Under the pieces are notes generated by a model that saw nothing but the letters and a program-made list of their open reading frames with translations, was not told the origin of the DNA and ran no database searches. A DNA stretch of 64,000 nucleotides from DASSUW01 sp963774155 (GTDB lineage Bacteria; Actinomycetota; Thermoleophilia; Solirubrobacterales; Solirubrobacteraceae), in the NCBI GenBank assembly GCA_963774155.1, contig CAVZDW010000002.1, positions 62,001 through 126,000 of the forward strand. The letters run 5' to 3'. How positions within the stretch are numbered: the stretch's first letter is position 1; each line of letters starts with the position of its first letter. The position numbers and the translations under genes were made by a program. Below are positions 8,293 to 18,905 of this stretch, one piece after another.

Positions 8293-9185
8293 ACCACCGG
8301 CCCGGCCGTGAGCACGTGCGAGCCCAGCGGCCGGCCGAGCACGTCCTGGGCCGCGCGCGCGGCCTCCACCAACCGGTCGAGCGAGACGCCGGTCTCGAGC
8401 CCCATCTCGTGCAGCATGGAGACGAGATCCTCGGTGGCGATGTTGCCGGTCGCGCCGCGCGGCACCGGGCAGCCGCCCAGCTCGCCGAAGCTCGACTCGA
8501 AGCTCGTCACGCCGACATCCAGCGCGGCCAGCACGTTGGCCAGGCCCTGCCCGCGCGTGTTGTGGAAGTGCGCGGTGAGCTCGACGTCCTCCCCCAGCGC
8601 CGCCCGAGCGGCGGGAAAGAACTCGCGCACCTGCGCCGGGTTCGCCATGCCGGTCGTGTCGCCGAAGCCGATCTCGACCGCCCCCGCCGCGACCAGCCGC
8701 GCCGCGATCTCGAACACCCGCTCAGGCGGCACGTGCCCCTCGTAGGGGCAGCCGAACGCCACCGAGATCACGCCCTCGCAGCGCAGCCCCTCCGCCCGCG
8801 CCCGTCCCAGCACCTTCTCCAGCCCGCTCAGCGACTCCTCGACCGAGCGGTTCACGTTCGCGCGGTTGTGCGACTCGGTCGCCGACAGGAACACGTTGAC
8901 CTCGTGGAACCGCTCGCGCAGCTCCAGCGCATGCTCCAACCCCCGCTCGTTCGGGATGAGCACCGAGAGCGACACGTCGTCCGGCACCGCCACGCGAGCG
9001 AGCACCTCCCGGGCGTCGGCCAGCTGCGGGATCACGTCGGCCCGCACGAAGCTCGTCACCTCGAGCCGCTTCAGGCCGGACGCGGCGAGCAGCTCGATCA
9101 GGCGGACCTTGTCGTCGGTCGAGATGACCTCGGGCTCGTTCTGGAACCCGTCCCGGGGCCCGACCTCGCGGATGGCTACGTGCAC
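8274..9185 (-). CDS. Hydroxymethylglutaryl-CoA lyase
   Basis: This 303-residue enzyme of the HMGL-like DRE-TIM metallolyase family cleaves HMG-CoA to acetoacetate and acetyl-CoA in leucine or ketone-body metabolism. It has IREVGPRDGFQNE with the catalytic Arg and the metal-binding Asp, FGDTTGMANP, the metal ligands in ELTAHFHNTRGQG, and the catalytic Cys loop GGCPVPRGATGN. The start is taken as GTG 9185 because an ATG at 9221 would run into the upstream SDR gene. The gap to the SDR is then 16 bp, so the genes are co-transcribed. A related lyase acting on another acyl-CoA is possible. Confidence 0.9.
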   Translation of the reverse strand: MHVAIREVGPRDGFQNEPEVISTDDKVRLIELLAASGLKRLEVTSFVRADVIPQLADAREVLARVAVPDDVSLSVLIPNERGLEHALELRERFHEVNVFLSATESHNRANVNRSVEESLSGLEKVLGRARAEGLRCEGVISVAFGCPYEGHVPPERVFEIAARLVAAGAVEIGFGDTTGMANPAQVREFFPAARAALGEDVELTAHFHNTRGQGLANVLAALDVGVTSFESSFGELGGCPVPRGATGNIATEDLVSMLHEMGLETGVSLDRLVEAARAAQDVLGRPLGSHVLTAGPVVWNSPS

Positions 9186-9201
9186 GCCAGCGATTCTAGG
9201 T

Positions 9202-9951
9202 TCAGGCCATCGACAGGCCACCGGAGACGTTCAGCGTCTGCCCGGTCACGTAGGAGGCGTCGTCGCTCGACAGGAACGCGATCGCCGCGGCGACCTCCTC
9301 CGGCTGCCCGATCCGGCGCATCGCCGTGGAGCCGATCATCCCCTGCTTCAGGCGCTCCCCGAGCTCGCCGAGCTGCTCCGGAGCCGCGTTGAGCAGCGGC
9401 GTCTCGATCGGCCCGGGAGCGACCGCATTGACGCGCACGCCGAAGCGCGAGGACTCGCGCGCCACCGCGCGCGTGAAGCCGATCACCCCGGCCTTGGCGG
9501 CCGAGTAGATCGCCGAGCCCTGCGAGCCGACCCGGCCCGCCTCGGACGCCACGTTGACGATCGACCCGCGGCCGCGCTCCTGCATCTCGCCGAGCACCGC
9601 GTGGGTGACGGCGATCGTGCCGCGCAGGTTCACGCCGAGCACGAAGTCCCAGAGCGACGGGTCCGTGTTGACGAAGAACGCGAAGCGATCGGTCCCGGCG
9701 TTGTTGACGAGGATGTCGAGCGGGCCGAGCGCCTCGCGCGCGGCCGCGACGCCCGCGGCGGCCGACGCCGCGTCGGAGACGTCCATCGCCACGGGCAGCC
9801 CGTCGATCTCGCCGGCGACGAGCCGCGCGCCGGCCTCGTCGAGGTCGGCGATGACCACCCGAGCCCCCTCGGCGGCCAGTCGCCGTGCCGTCGCCGCGCC
9901 GATCCCCGAAGCACCGCCGGTGACGAGCGCGATCCGTCCTTCCAGCCGCAT
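9202..9951 (-). CDS. SDR-family oxidoreductase (FabG/BadH-like)
   Basis: This is a 249-residue classical short-chain dehydrogenase. It has the cofactor motif TGGASGIG (residues 11-18) with Asp after strand 2 (IADLDEA), which favours NAD(H). NNAG follows, then catalytic YSAAK, and a typical end YVTGQTLNVSGGLSMA. It resembles 3-oxoacyl reductases and 2-hydroxycyclohexanecarboxyl-CoA dehydrogenase. It heads an operon with the HMG-CoA lyase, so a hydroxyacyl-CoA substrate is likely but not proven. It is divergent from npdG with a 30-bp gap. Confidence 0.9.
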   Translation of the reverse strand: MRLEGRIALVTGGASGIGAATARRLAAEGARVVIADLDEAGARLVAGEIDGLPVAMDVSDAASAAAGVAAAREALGPLDILVNNAGTDRFAFFVNTDPSLWDFVLGVNLRGTIAVTHAVLGEMQERGRGSIVNVASEAGRVGSQGSAIYSAAKAGVIGFTRAVARESSRFGVRVNAVAPGPIETPLLNAAPEQLGELGERLKQGMIGSTAMRRIGQPEEVAAAIAFLSSDDASYVTGQTLNVSGGLSMA

Positions 9952-9981
9952 CCGGCCGTGAGCCTATAGCGTGCCGCGCCC

Positions 9982-10662
9982 ATGCCGGACCAGGTCACCG
10001 TCATCGGCGGGTCGGGCGCCCTCGGCACCGGCCTCGCCCTCCGCCTCGCGGCGGCCCACGTCCCGGTGGTGATCGGCTCGCGTGACGCCGGCCGGGCCGA
10101 GGAGGCCGCCGCGGCCGTCCGCGCGCAGCTCCCGGACGCCGAGATCCAGGGCCTCGCCAACGGCCCCGCCGCGGAGGCGAGCGAGGTCGTCTTCCTCTGC
10201 GTGCCGTTCCGCAACCAGTCCGAGACGCTCACGAACCTCAAGCACCACCTGCGCGAGGGCCAGCTGCTCGTGGACGCGACGGTGCCGCTCGCCGCCGCCG
10301 TGTCGGGCAAGGCGACGCGGATGCTCGGCGTCTGGCAGGGGTCGGCCGCCGAGCAGGCCGCCGAGATGGTGCCGGAGGGCGTCCGCGTGGTCGCGGCGCT
10401 GCACAGCGTGAACGCTCCCGGGCTCAAGGACCTCGGGTGCACCCTCGACGAGGACGTGCTCGTGTGCGGCGACCGCAGGGCCGACAAGGCCCGCGCCGCC
10501 GCGCTGATCGAGCTCGTGCCCGGCCTGCGCTGCGTCGACGCCGGGCGACTGGAGATGGCCCGCATCGCCGAGTCGCTGACCGCGCTGCTGATCGGCGTCA
10601 ACGCCCGGTACAAGACGCACGCCGGGATCCGGCTCACCGGCCTGACCGACCGCCCGTGGTAG
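9982..10662 (+). CDS. npdG: NADPH-dependent F420 reductase (F420:NADP+ oxidoreductase)
   Basis: This 226-residue Rossmann protein transfers hydride between F420 and NADP+. N-terminal VTVIGGSGALGTGLALRLA is the dinucleotide motif and GSRDAGRAEE follows strand 2. VVFLCVPF and AALHSVNAPGL are typical of the family. It is the first gene of an F420 block and overlaps cofD by 7 bp. A TAGCGT hexamer at 9967-9972 ends 9 nt before the ATG and there is no ribosome site, which suggests a leaderless message. It keeps reduced F420 supplied for F420-dependent enzymes such as the LLM protein at 50.4 kb. Confidence 0.92.
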   Translation: MPDQVTVIGGSGALGTGLALRLAAAHVPVVIGSRDAGRAEEAAAAVRAQLPDAEIQGLANGPAAEASEVVFLCVPFRNQSETLTNLKHHLREGQLLVDATVPLAAAVSGKATRMLGVWQGSAAEQAAEMVPEGVRVVAALHSVNAPGLKDLGCTLDEDVLVCGDRRADKARAAALIELVPGLRCVDAGRLEMARIAESLTALLIGVNARYKTHAGIRLTGLTDRPW

Positions 10663-11549
10663 TCCTGCTGGCCGGTGGGACCGGCGGAGCGAAGCTCGCG
10701 CGCGGCCTGCTCGACGAGGCCGAAGCGCTGACCGTGATCGCCAACACCGGCGACGACGTGGAGATCTACGGCGCCCACGTCTCCCCCGACCCGGACCTCG
10801 TGACGTTCTGGCTCGCCGACCGGATCGACGAGCGCGGCTGGGGCCTGAAGGACGACACGTTCCACGTGATGGACGGCCTCCGCGAGCTCGGCGACGACGT
10901 CTGGTTCAACCTCGGCGACCGCGACCTCGCCCTCTGCCTCCTGCGTGCCCGCCGCCTCGCCGAGGGAGCGCGGCTCACCGAGGCGATCGACGAGGCTCGC
11001 CGAGCGCTCGGCGTCCCGGCGCGCGTGCTGCCGATGAGCGACGAGCCGGTCCGCACCCGGGTGAAGGCCCGCGGCGCGTGGCATGCCTTCCAGGAGTTCA
11101 TGATCCGCGAGCGGGCGGCCGGGCCGGTCGAGGACGTCGAGTTCCACGGGGCCGGCGAGGCGCGCCCGACCGAAGCGGCGCTGGAGGCGATCGCCGCCGC
11201 GAGCACCATCGTCGTCGGCCCTTCGAACCCGGTGATCTCCATCGGCCCGATCCTGGCCGTGCTCGGCGACCACATCCGCGCGGCGGCCGCGCCGGTGGTG
11301 GCGGTGTCGCCGCTCGTCCACGGCGCCGTGCTCAAGGGCCCGACCGACGCGTTCATGGCGTGGGCCGGCCACCCGCTGAGCTCGGAGGGCATCGCCGCCC
11401 ACTACGACGGCCTGCTCGACGGGCTGGTCGCCGACGAGCGAGCCGACAGCCTCCCCACCCTCGTCACCGACGTCGAGATGGGCGACCAGGACGCGCGCCG
11501 GCGCGTCGCCCGCGAGACGCTCGCGTTCGCCGCGGCATTATCTGGTTAG
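10656..11549 (+). CDS. cofD: 2-phospho-L-lactate/phosphoenolpyruvyl transferase CofD (FbiA)
   Basis: This 297-residue enzyme joins the activated phosphoenolpyruvate or phospholactate unit to FO, giving (dehydro-)F420-0. N-terminal VVLLAGGTGGAKLARGL, NTGDDVEIYGAHVSPDPDLVT and IVVGPSNPVISIGPIL are CofD signatures. The GTG at 10656 starts the family N-terminus exactly. It overlaps npdG by 7 bp and is followed by cofC after 9 bp, so the order is that of the biosynthetic steps. In actinobacteria the substrate is probably the PEP-derived EPPG; that is family knowledge, not visible here. Confidence 0.95.
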   Translation: MVVLLAGGTGGAKLARGLLDEAEALTVIANTGDDVEIYGAHVSPDPDLVTFWLADRIDERGWGLKDDTFHVMDGLRELGDDVWFNLGDRDLALCLLRARRLAEGARLTEAIDEARRALGVPARVLPMSDEPVRTRVKARGAWHAFQEFMIRERAAGPVEDVEFHGAGEARPTEAALEAIAAASTIVVGPSNPVISIGPILAVLGDHIRAAAAPVVAVSPLVHGAVLKGPTDAFMAWAGHPLSSEGIAAHYDGLLDGLVADERADSLPTLVTDVEMGDQDARRRVARETLAFAAALSG

Positions 11550-11558
11550 GCTTGGCAC

Positions 11559-12224
11559 GTGCGGACCATCGCCGTGCTCCCGGTCAAGTCGTTCACCCGC
11601 GCCAAGCAGCGACTCGGCGAGGCGGTCGGGGGGCGCGAGCGCGAGGAGCTCGCCGCCGCGATGGTGGCCGACGTGCTGGACGCGCTGGCCACCGTCCCCC
11701 AGCTCGACGCCGTCGTCGTCGTGACCGCCGAGCCGATCGCCGCGCGCGCCGCCGAGGAGGCGGGCGCGCACGTGATCGACGACCCGGAGGAGGCCGGCCA
11801 GTCGGCCGCCGCCAACCGCGGCATCGACGCCGCGCTCGAGCGCGGCGCCGAGCGCGTGCTGCTCGTGCCCGGCGACTGCCCTGCGGTCGAAGCGCGGGAG
11901 CTGGCGGACCTGCTCGAGGGCGACGGCCCCCCGCCGCACGTGGTGATCGTCCCCGACCGCCACGGCAGCGGCACCAACGCGCTGCTCCTGACGCCGCCCG
12001 AGGCCGTCCCGCCCTCGTTCGGCAACGGCTCGTTCGCCCGTCACGCCGCGCTGGCGCGCGCCGTCGGGGCGACGGTGAAGGTGCGCGAGCTGCCGTCGCT
12101 GGGGCTCGACGTCGACACCCCGGCCGACCTCGCCGCCCTGCGCGCGGCGCTTCAGCTCAGGCCGGCCACCGCTTCCCGGACCCGCGCGGTGCTCGACCGC
12201 CTGGTACACGCCGCCGCGGTGTGA
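11559..12224 (+). CDS. cofC: Phosphoenolpyruvate/2-phospholactate guanylyltransferase CofC (FbiD)
   Basis: This 221-residue MobA-like nucleotidyltransferase makes the GTP-activated donor used by CofD. The N-terminus is IAVLPVKSFTRAKQRLG (nucleotide loop with Lys). VLLVPGDCPAV holds the metal-binding Asp, DRHGSGTNALLL binds the base, and GLDVDTPADLAAL is the C-terminal signature. It starts at GTG 11559, 9 bp after cofD, and overlaps cofE by 4 bp. A TAGGCT hexamer overlapping the cofD stop ends 6 nt before the GTG, so an internal leaderless promoter is possible. Confidence 0.93.
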   Translation: MRTIAVLPVKSFTRAKQRLGEAVGGREREELAAAMVADVLDALATVPQLDAVVVVTAEPIAARAAEEAGAHVIDDPEEAGQSAAANRGIDAALERGAERVLLVPGDCPAVEARELADLLEGDGPPPHVVIVPDRHGSGTNALLLTPPEAVPPSFGNGSFARHAALARAVGATVKVRELPSLGLDVDTPADLAALRAALQLRPATASRTRAVLDRLVHAAAV

Positions 12225-12952
12225 TCGAGCTCGCGGCGCTGCCCGGCCTGCCGGAGATCCGGCCGGGCGACGACCTGGCGGAGCTCCTCGGGACCGCCGC
12301 CGCGGCGCTCGGCGGCCTCGAGCCCACCGACGTGCTCGCCGTCGCCCACAAGGTCGTCTCCAAGGCCGAGGGCCGCGTCGTCGCCCTCGACACCGTCTCC
12401 CCCGGGCCACGGGCGATCGAGCTCGCCGGGACCGCGAAGGACGCTCGCTCGGTCCAGGTCGTGCTCGACGAGACGGTCGAGCTCGTCCGCGCGGATCGCG
12501 GCCGCTTGATCTGCCGCACCCGTCACGGCTTCGTGTGCGCCAACGCCGGCGTCGACGCCTCCAACGCCGGCGCGGCGGACACGCTGGTCCTGCTGCCCGA
12601 GGATCCCGACGCATCGGCCCGGGCGCTGAGGAACGCGCTCGGCTGCGCCGTGATCATCACGGACTCCTTCGGCCGCGCCTGGCGCCACGGCCAGTGCGAG
12701 GTGGCCATCGGCTGCGCCGGCCTGGCGCCCGCGGACGACTGGCGCGGCCGCGGCGACGCCGACGGGCGCCAGCTCAACGCCACGCACATCGCGATCGCCG
12801 ACGAGGCGGCCGCCGCGGCCGACCTCGTCCGCGGCAAGGACACCCGCCAGCCCGCGGTTCGCATCCGCGGGCTGGAACATCACGTCACGGCCGATGACGG
12901 CCCGGGCGCCGCGGCGCTGATCCGGGCCCTGGCTGACGACCTGTTCCGCTGA
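12221..12952 (+). CDS. cofE: Coenzyme F420:L-glutamate ligase CofE
   Basis: This 243-residue enzyme adds gamma-linked glutamates to F420-0 with GTP. It has VLAVAHKVVSKAEGRVV, CRTRHGFVCANAGVDASN and VIITDSFGRAWRHGQCEVAIGCAG, which hold the metal and GTP ligands of the family. Only the ligase domain is present. The C-terminal nitroreductase-like domain of mycobacterial FbiB, which reduces dehydro-F420-0, is missing, so that step must come from another gene or the precursor differs. The start GTG 12221 overlaps cofC (GTGA). Confidence 0.94.
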   Translation: MIELAALPGLPEIRPGDDLAELLGTAAAALGGLEPTDVLAVAHKVVSKAEGRVVALDTVSPGPRAIELAGTAKDARSVQVVLDETVELVRADRGRLICRTRHGFVCANAGVDASNAGAADTLVLLPEDPDASARALRNALGCAVIITDSFGRAWRHGQCEVAIGCAGLAPADDWRGRGDADGRQLNATHIAIADEAAAAADLVRGKDTRQPAVRIRGLEHHVTADDGPGAAALIRALADDLFR

Positions 12953-12953
12953 C

Positions 12954-13373
12954 CTACGCCGCGCGCTTGGCGGCCATCCGAGCGTCGAACCGGTCGCGCG
13001 CCTCCTCGACCCGCTTGCCGTGGGCCAGCGACCAGGAGCCGAGCGCCTTCAGCGGCGGGGCCATCGTCGCGCCCAGCGGCGTGAGCGCGTACTCGACCCG
13101 CGGCGGCACCTCCGCGTGCACGCGGCGTGCCACGACACCGTCGCGCTCCATGCTGCGCAGCGTCTGCGTCAGGACCTTCTCCGAGATCGGCTGGAGATCC
13201 TCGAGGAGCTCGTGGTATCGGCGTGTGCCGTCGCCGAGCGCCAACAGGATGTCCACCGACCACTTGGAGCTCAGCAGCGAGATCGACTCGCGGATGAGCC
13301 GCGCGGAGCGGGTACGTTCGGCGACGCGGCGCTCGTAGGCGCCGGGCATTGGGGTGATCGTATGGGCTGCCAT
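12954..13373 (-). CDS. HxlR-family winged-helix transcriptional regulator
   Basis: This 139-residue protein has the HxlR core: SSKWSVDILLALGDGTRRYHELLEDL, then ISEKVLTQTLRSMERDGVVAR as recognition helix, and YALTPLGATM as wing. These regulators often sense quinones, aldehydes or redox state. A GAGGAGG site lies upstream of ATG 13373; an internal ATG (MPGAYERR) is possible. It abuts cofE tail to tail and follows the sigma factor gene by 19 bp on the same strand, so they may be co-transcribed. Its target is unknown. Confidence 0.9.
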   Translation of the reverse strand: MAAHTITPMPGAYERRVAERTRSARLIRESISLLSSKWSVDILLALGDGTRRYHELLEDLQPISEKVLTQTLRSMERDGVVARRVHAEVPPRVEYALTPLGATMAPPLKALGSWSLAHGKRVEEARDRFDARMAAKRAA

Positions 13374-13392
13374 CAGCCTCCTCTCATGGCGC

Positions 13393-13998
13393 TCACGCGT
13401 GAGCGCTCCTCATCTGCGTGGTGACGGTCCGGAGCCCGCGCGAGACCCGCAGCCGCGCGGCGTTCCGGCTACAGCCGAGCCTGCCCGCGACGGCCTCGTA
13501 GGGGAGCTGGTGCACGATCCGCAGCTCGAGCGCCCGCCGCTGGTCGGCGGGGAGCGCTCGCATGGCGTGCTGCAGCAGCGGAGCCAGCTCGCCGGCCTCG
13601 CTGCGATCGTGCACCCGCTCGTAGTCCTCGCACTCGGCGTGAGCCGGCTGCAGACCCAGCCGTTCTCGCGCCGCGGACTCGATCCGGTTGTGCTTGTGGT
13701 ACTGCCGCAGCAGGTTTCGGGCGATCCCGAACAGCCACGGAGCACCAGAGCCGTCGGCGAGGTCCTTGAACCGGCGTGACGCATGCCAAGCCTGCGCGAA
13801 GGTCTCCGCGGTCAGGTCGAGGCTGGCCGAGTCGGAACCGGTATGGCGTACGAACCACGAGCGGATCCAGACCGCATAGCGGTCATAGAACTCGCGGAAG
13901 GCCTCCGGGTCCTGCTTGGCCAGCTTCAGCAGCTCGGCGTCATTTCTACTGGTCACGCGGTGCGTCGCCTCTCCAGACGGTTCGCTGGCCATCATCAT
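13393..13998 (-). CDS. ECF-type RNA polymerase sigma factor
   Basis: This 201-residue sigma-70-family protein has region 2 at about residues 35-100 (FREFYDRYAVWIRSWFVRHT, LTAETFAQAWHASRRF, APWLFGIARNLLRQYHK) and region 4 at about 140-190 (MRALPADQRRALELRIVHQL, YEAVAGRLGCSRNAARLRVSRGL). The length fits a minimal extracytoplasmic-function sigma. No anti-sigma gene adjoins it. The start is ATG 13998; further in-frame ATG codons follow (MMMASE). Its regulon cannot be read from the sequence. Confidence 0.9.
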   Translation of the reverse strand: MMMASEPSGEATHRVTSRNDAELLKLAKQDPEAFREFYDRYAVWIRSWFVRHTGSDSASLDLTAETFAQAWHASRRFKDLADGSGAPWLFGIARNLLRQYHKHNRIESAARERLGLQPAHAECEDYERVHDRSEAGELAPLLQHAMRALPADQRRALELRIVHQLPYEAVAGRLGCSRNAARLRVSRGLRTVTTQMRSAHA

Positions 13999-14043
13999 GC
14001 CGTCCGAGCCCGCCAGAAGTCTTAAGCGCGTGCGAAGACGCCG

Positions 14044-15710
<1,667 letters not shown>

Positions 15711-15711
<1 letters not shown>

Positions 15712-17882
15712 CAGGCCGCGGCGACCAGCTCGTAGCGGCGGCGGATCCCGTACAGGGTGGTCCGCTCGGCCGCCGGCCGGCCGGCATCGTGGGCGGCGCC
15801 GACGAGATCGTCGGGATCGAGCCTGACGCCGTGGTACGAGCCCGCCATGCGGGAGATCGACTCCTCCATCAGCGTGCCGCCGAGGTCGTTCACGCCCCAG
15901 CGCAGCGCCTCGGTGGCGGCGTCGAGCCCCATCTTCACCCAGCTCGCCTGCAGGTTGGTGATCGTGCGCCCGAGCGCGAGCCGGAACGCCGCCGTGTGCT
16001 TGAGGTTCTCCTCGCGGCTGATCTCCTCGATCCCGTGCTGGCGGCCGAGCTGCGTGTGGAACGGGATGAAGGAGAGCGGCACGAACTCGGTGAAGCCGCC
16101 GGTCCGCTCCTGCAGCGTGCGCACGACGCGCATGTGCTCGGCCAGCTCCGCGGGCGTCTCGATGTGGCCGAACATGACGGTCACGGTCGAGCGCAGGCCG
16201 ACGCCGTGGGCCGCCTCGATGACCTCCACCCAGCGGCCGGCGGGCAGCTTGTTGGGGCTGATGCGCTGCCGCACGCCGTCGTCGAGCACCTCGGCGGCGG
16301 TGCCCGGGACGGAGTCCAGCCCGGCCTCGGCCAGCCGCGCGAGCACCTCGGCGGGCGGCAGGCCCTCGACGTCGCACATGTGCGCGATCTCCATCGGGCT
16401 GTACGCGTGCATGTGCAGCTCGGGCGCGGTCTCCTTGGCCAGCCGCAGCCAGCCGAGGTAGTCCTCCAGCTTCCAGTCCGGGTGGATCCCGGACTGCATG
16501 CAGACCTCGGTGGCGCCGTAGTCGATCGCCTCGTGGATGCGGCGGACGAACTCCTCGCGGTCGTGCTCGTACGCGTCCGGGGAGCGACGGCCGACGCCGA
16601 AGCCGCAGAACGCGCAGCCGACGATGCAGACGTTGGAGACGTTGATGTTGCGGTTGACGACGAAGGTGACGGTGTCGCCGGCCAGCTCGGCGCGCAGCTC
16701 GTCGGCGGCCTGGCGCATGTCCTCGATCGCCTCCGGCCGGCTCTCGGCGAACAGCGCGGTGAGCTCCTCGGCGTTCAACGGGTGGCCGTCACGCGCCCGG
16801 GCGATGCTGTCCGGCGTGGTGCCCGCGGTACCGCGACGCGGGATGAAGGCGCGGTAGCGGTCGCGGATGACCTCGAGCACGCGCGGGGCGATCCACTCCT
16901 CGTCGATGAAGCGCCCGTAGACGCACAGGCGCTCGGCCAGCGCCACGCCGTCCTCGGCCAGCCGCTTGCGGACCTGCGGCGGCGAGGGGAACGGGTGCTC
17001 GGGCGAGATGTGGTCCCCGTTGGCCGACAGCCCGCCGAGGTCGGTGGCGCCGGCGGCCACCAGCTGCGGCCACCAGTCGCTCAGGTTGGGCGGGACCTGG
17101 ATGCCGACGTCCGGCATCAGCCGCCGCGTCTCGGCGATCAGGCGCTCGAGGTCCTCGAGCCCGACCGGCGTCGCCCAGCTCGGCGCGCCGTGGACCGGAC
17201 CGTCGTGCAGCCCGGTGCGCCAGAACGCGTCGGCGGCCTCGCTCGCGATGTCGGCCGGCTCCTCGCCGTAGTAGCGGCGGTGCGGGACGAAGTTCTGGAG
17301 GATGACCTCCTGCAGGTGGTCGAAGCCGGCCAGGGCCTCGAGCGAGGCGATCCGGTCCTCCTCGGACTCCCCGATGCCGACGAGGATGCCGCTCGTGAAG
17401 GGGATCCGCAGCTCCTGCGCGTCGCGGATCGTGGCCAGCCGCAGGTCGGGGTGCTTGGTCGGCGAGCCCTGGTGGGCGACGAGGTCGGGGTTGACCGACT
17501 CCAGCATCAGGCCCTGCGAGGCGGTCACCTCGCGCAGGCGGGCGAGGTCGCCGCGGGACAGGACGCCGAGATTGGTGTGCGGGAGGAGGCCCCGGTCCAG
17601 GGCCTGCTCGCAGGCCCAGACGACGTAGGCGGTGAAGTCCGCGAAGCCCAGCGCCTCGAGCTTGGCCTGCACCCCGGCGTGGTGGTCCGGCGCCTCGCCG
17701 GTGAGGACGAGCAGCTCCTTCACGCGGCGGCGGACCGCGCCGTCGAGCAGCTTGATGACCTCTTCGGGCTCGTGCAGGTGCGGCTGGTGCGTGGCGAAGG
17801 CGCAGTACTTGCAGTGGCACCGGCAGGTGCGCGAGAGCGAGAGCGTCAGGTTGCGGGAGAACGTGACGCGGCGGCGCGGCAT
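15711..17882 (-). CDS. fbiC: FO synthase FbiC (fused CofG-CofH radical SAM enzyme)
   Basis: This 723-residue protein makes the deazaflavin FO from tyrosine and the pyrimidine precursor. There are two radical SAM domains: CofG-like with CRCHCKYC (Cys 20, 24, 27) and CofH-like with CIVGCAFC (Cys 419, 423, 426). It is shorter than mycobacterial FbiC (about 850) because the N-terminal extension is missing; the first motif begins near residue 20. A TATCGT hexamer on the minus strand (17892-17897) ends 9 nt before the ATG, a leaderless pattern. It supplies FO to the cofDCE block at 10-13 kb. Confidence 0.95.
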
Positions 17883-17921
17883 GCAGCCGGGACGATACCG
17901 GTGCCGCCATCATGTCCGCCC

Positions 17922-18905
17922 GTGCCGCGCTCCCTCGCCGTCCTCCTGCTGGCACTGCTCGCGCTGACCGGTTGCAGCAGTACCAGCGGTTCCGACCGCC
18001 CCAACCGGGATGCCACGCTGCTCCTGGACTTCACGCCGAACGGCGTCCATGCCGGTATCTACCTCGCGCTCGCGCGTGAGTGGGACGACTCCGAGGGCGT
18101 CTCGCTCGAGGTGCGGGCGCCCAGCGCCTCGACCGACGCGCTCCGCCAGCTGCAGGGCGGCCGGGCCGACATGGCGATCCTCGACATCCACGATCTCGGC
18201 CTGGCGCGGCAGGCGGGCGCCGACATCGTCGGCGTGATGGCCCTGGTCCAGCGCCCGCTGGCCTCGATCCTCGCGCAGCCGGACGTCGCCCGGCCGCGGG
18301 ATCTCGAGGGCCGCCGCGTCGGCGTGACGGGCCTGCCGTCCGACGTCGCCGTCCTGGACTCGATCGTGGAGGGCGACGGCGGGGACCCCGCGAAGGTGCG
18401 CACGACCACGATCGGCTTCGAGGCGGTCCGGACGCTCCTGGCCGGCCGGGTCGACGGCGCCACCGCGTTCTGGAACGTCGAGGGCGTCGCCTTGGCGGCC
18501 GAGCGGCCGGACATGCGGGAGTTCCGGGTCGACGACTTCGGCGCGCCCGCCTATCCCGAGCTCGTGCTGTGCGTGACGCGGCGGACGCTGGAGGAGGACC
18601 GCAACGTGATCGCGGCGACCGTCCGTGCGCTCCAGCGCGGCTACACGCAGACCCAGGTCGACCCCGAGAGCGCGGTGACCGCGCTGGTGGACGCCGATTC
18701 GGGGCTCGACCGCGAGGCCGCCTCCGCCCAGCTCGACGCCGTCGCCCCGTCGTTCACGGCCGGCGCCCGCGCCTACGGGCAGCTGCGCGAGAGCGTGCTC
18801 GAGGACTGGGCGGACTGGGACGTCGAGTTCGGCATCCTCGACGAGCGCCCCGCCGTGGCCGAGGCCTTCGACCTCTCCCTGGTCGGCCCGGTCTCGAACC
18901 CCTAG
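17922..18905 (+). CDS. ABC-type substrate-binding lipoprotein, NMT1/THI5-like
   Basis: This is a 327-residue lipoprotein. The signal peptide is MPRSLAVLLLALLALTGC with a lipobox LTGC. The mature part opens with LLLDFTPNGVHAGIYLALA, the NMT1/THI5 signature of periplasmic binding proteins for pyrimidine or thiamine precursors and related ligands. LQGGRADMAILDIHDL and NVEGVALAAERP fit the fold. GTG 17922 gives a clean signal peptide; GTG 17901 is also in frame. No permease or ATPase gene is next to it, so its transporter lies elsewhere. It is divergent from fbiC, 39 bp away. Confidence 0.85.
   Translation: MPRSLAVLLLALLALTGCSSTSGSDRPNRDATLLLDFTPNGVHAGIYLALAREWDDSEGVSLEVRAPSASTDALRQLQGGRADMAILDIHDLGLARQAGADIVGVMALVQRPLASILAQPDVARPRDLEGRRVGVTGLPSDVAVLDSIVEGDGGDPAKVRTTTIGFEAVRTLLAGRVDGATAFWNVEGVALAAERPDMREFRVDDFGAPAYPELVLCVTRRTLEEDRNVIAATVRALQRGYTQTQVDPESAVTALVDADSGLDREAASAQLDAVAPSFTAGARAYGQLRESVLEDWADWDVEFGILDERPAVAEAFDLSLVGPVSNP

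Noticed and set aside
15789..17900. Very long open frame on the + strand antisense to fbiC
   Set aside because: It is the GC-driven shadow of fbiC. Its translation is low-complexity Arg/Ala/Val/Glu, and only the part from 17922 (the lipoprotein) has real protein features.
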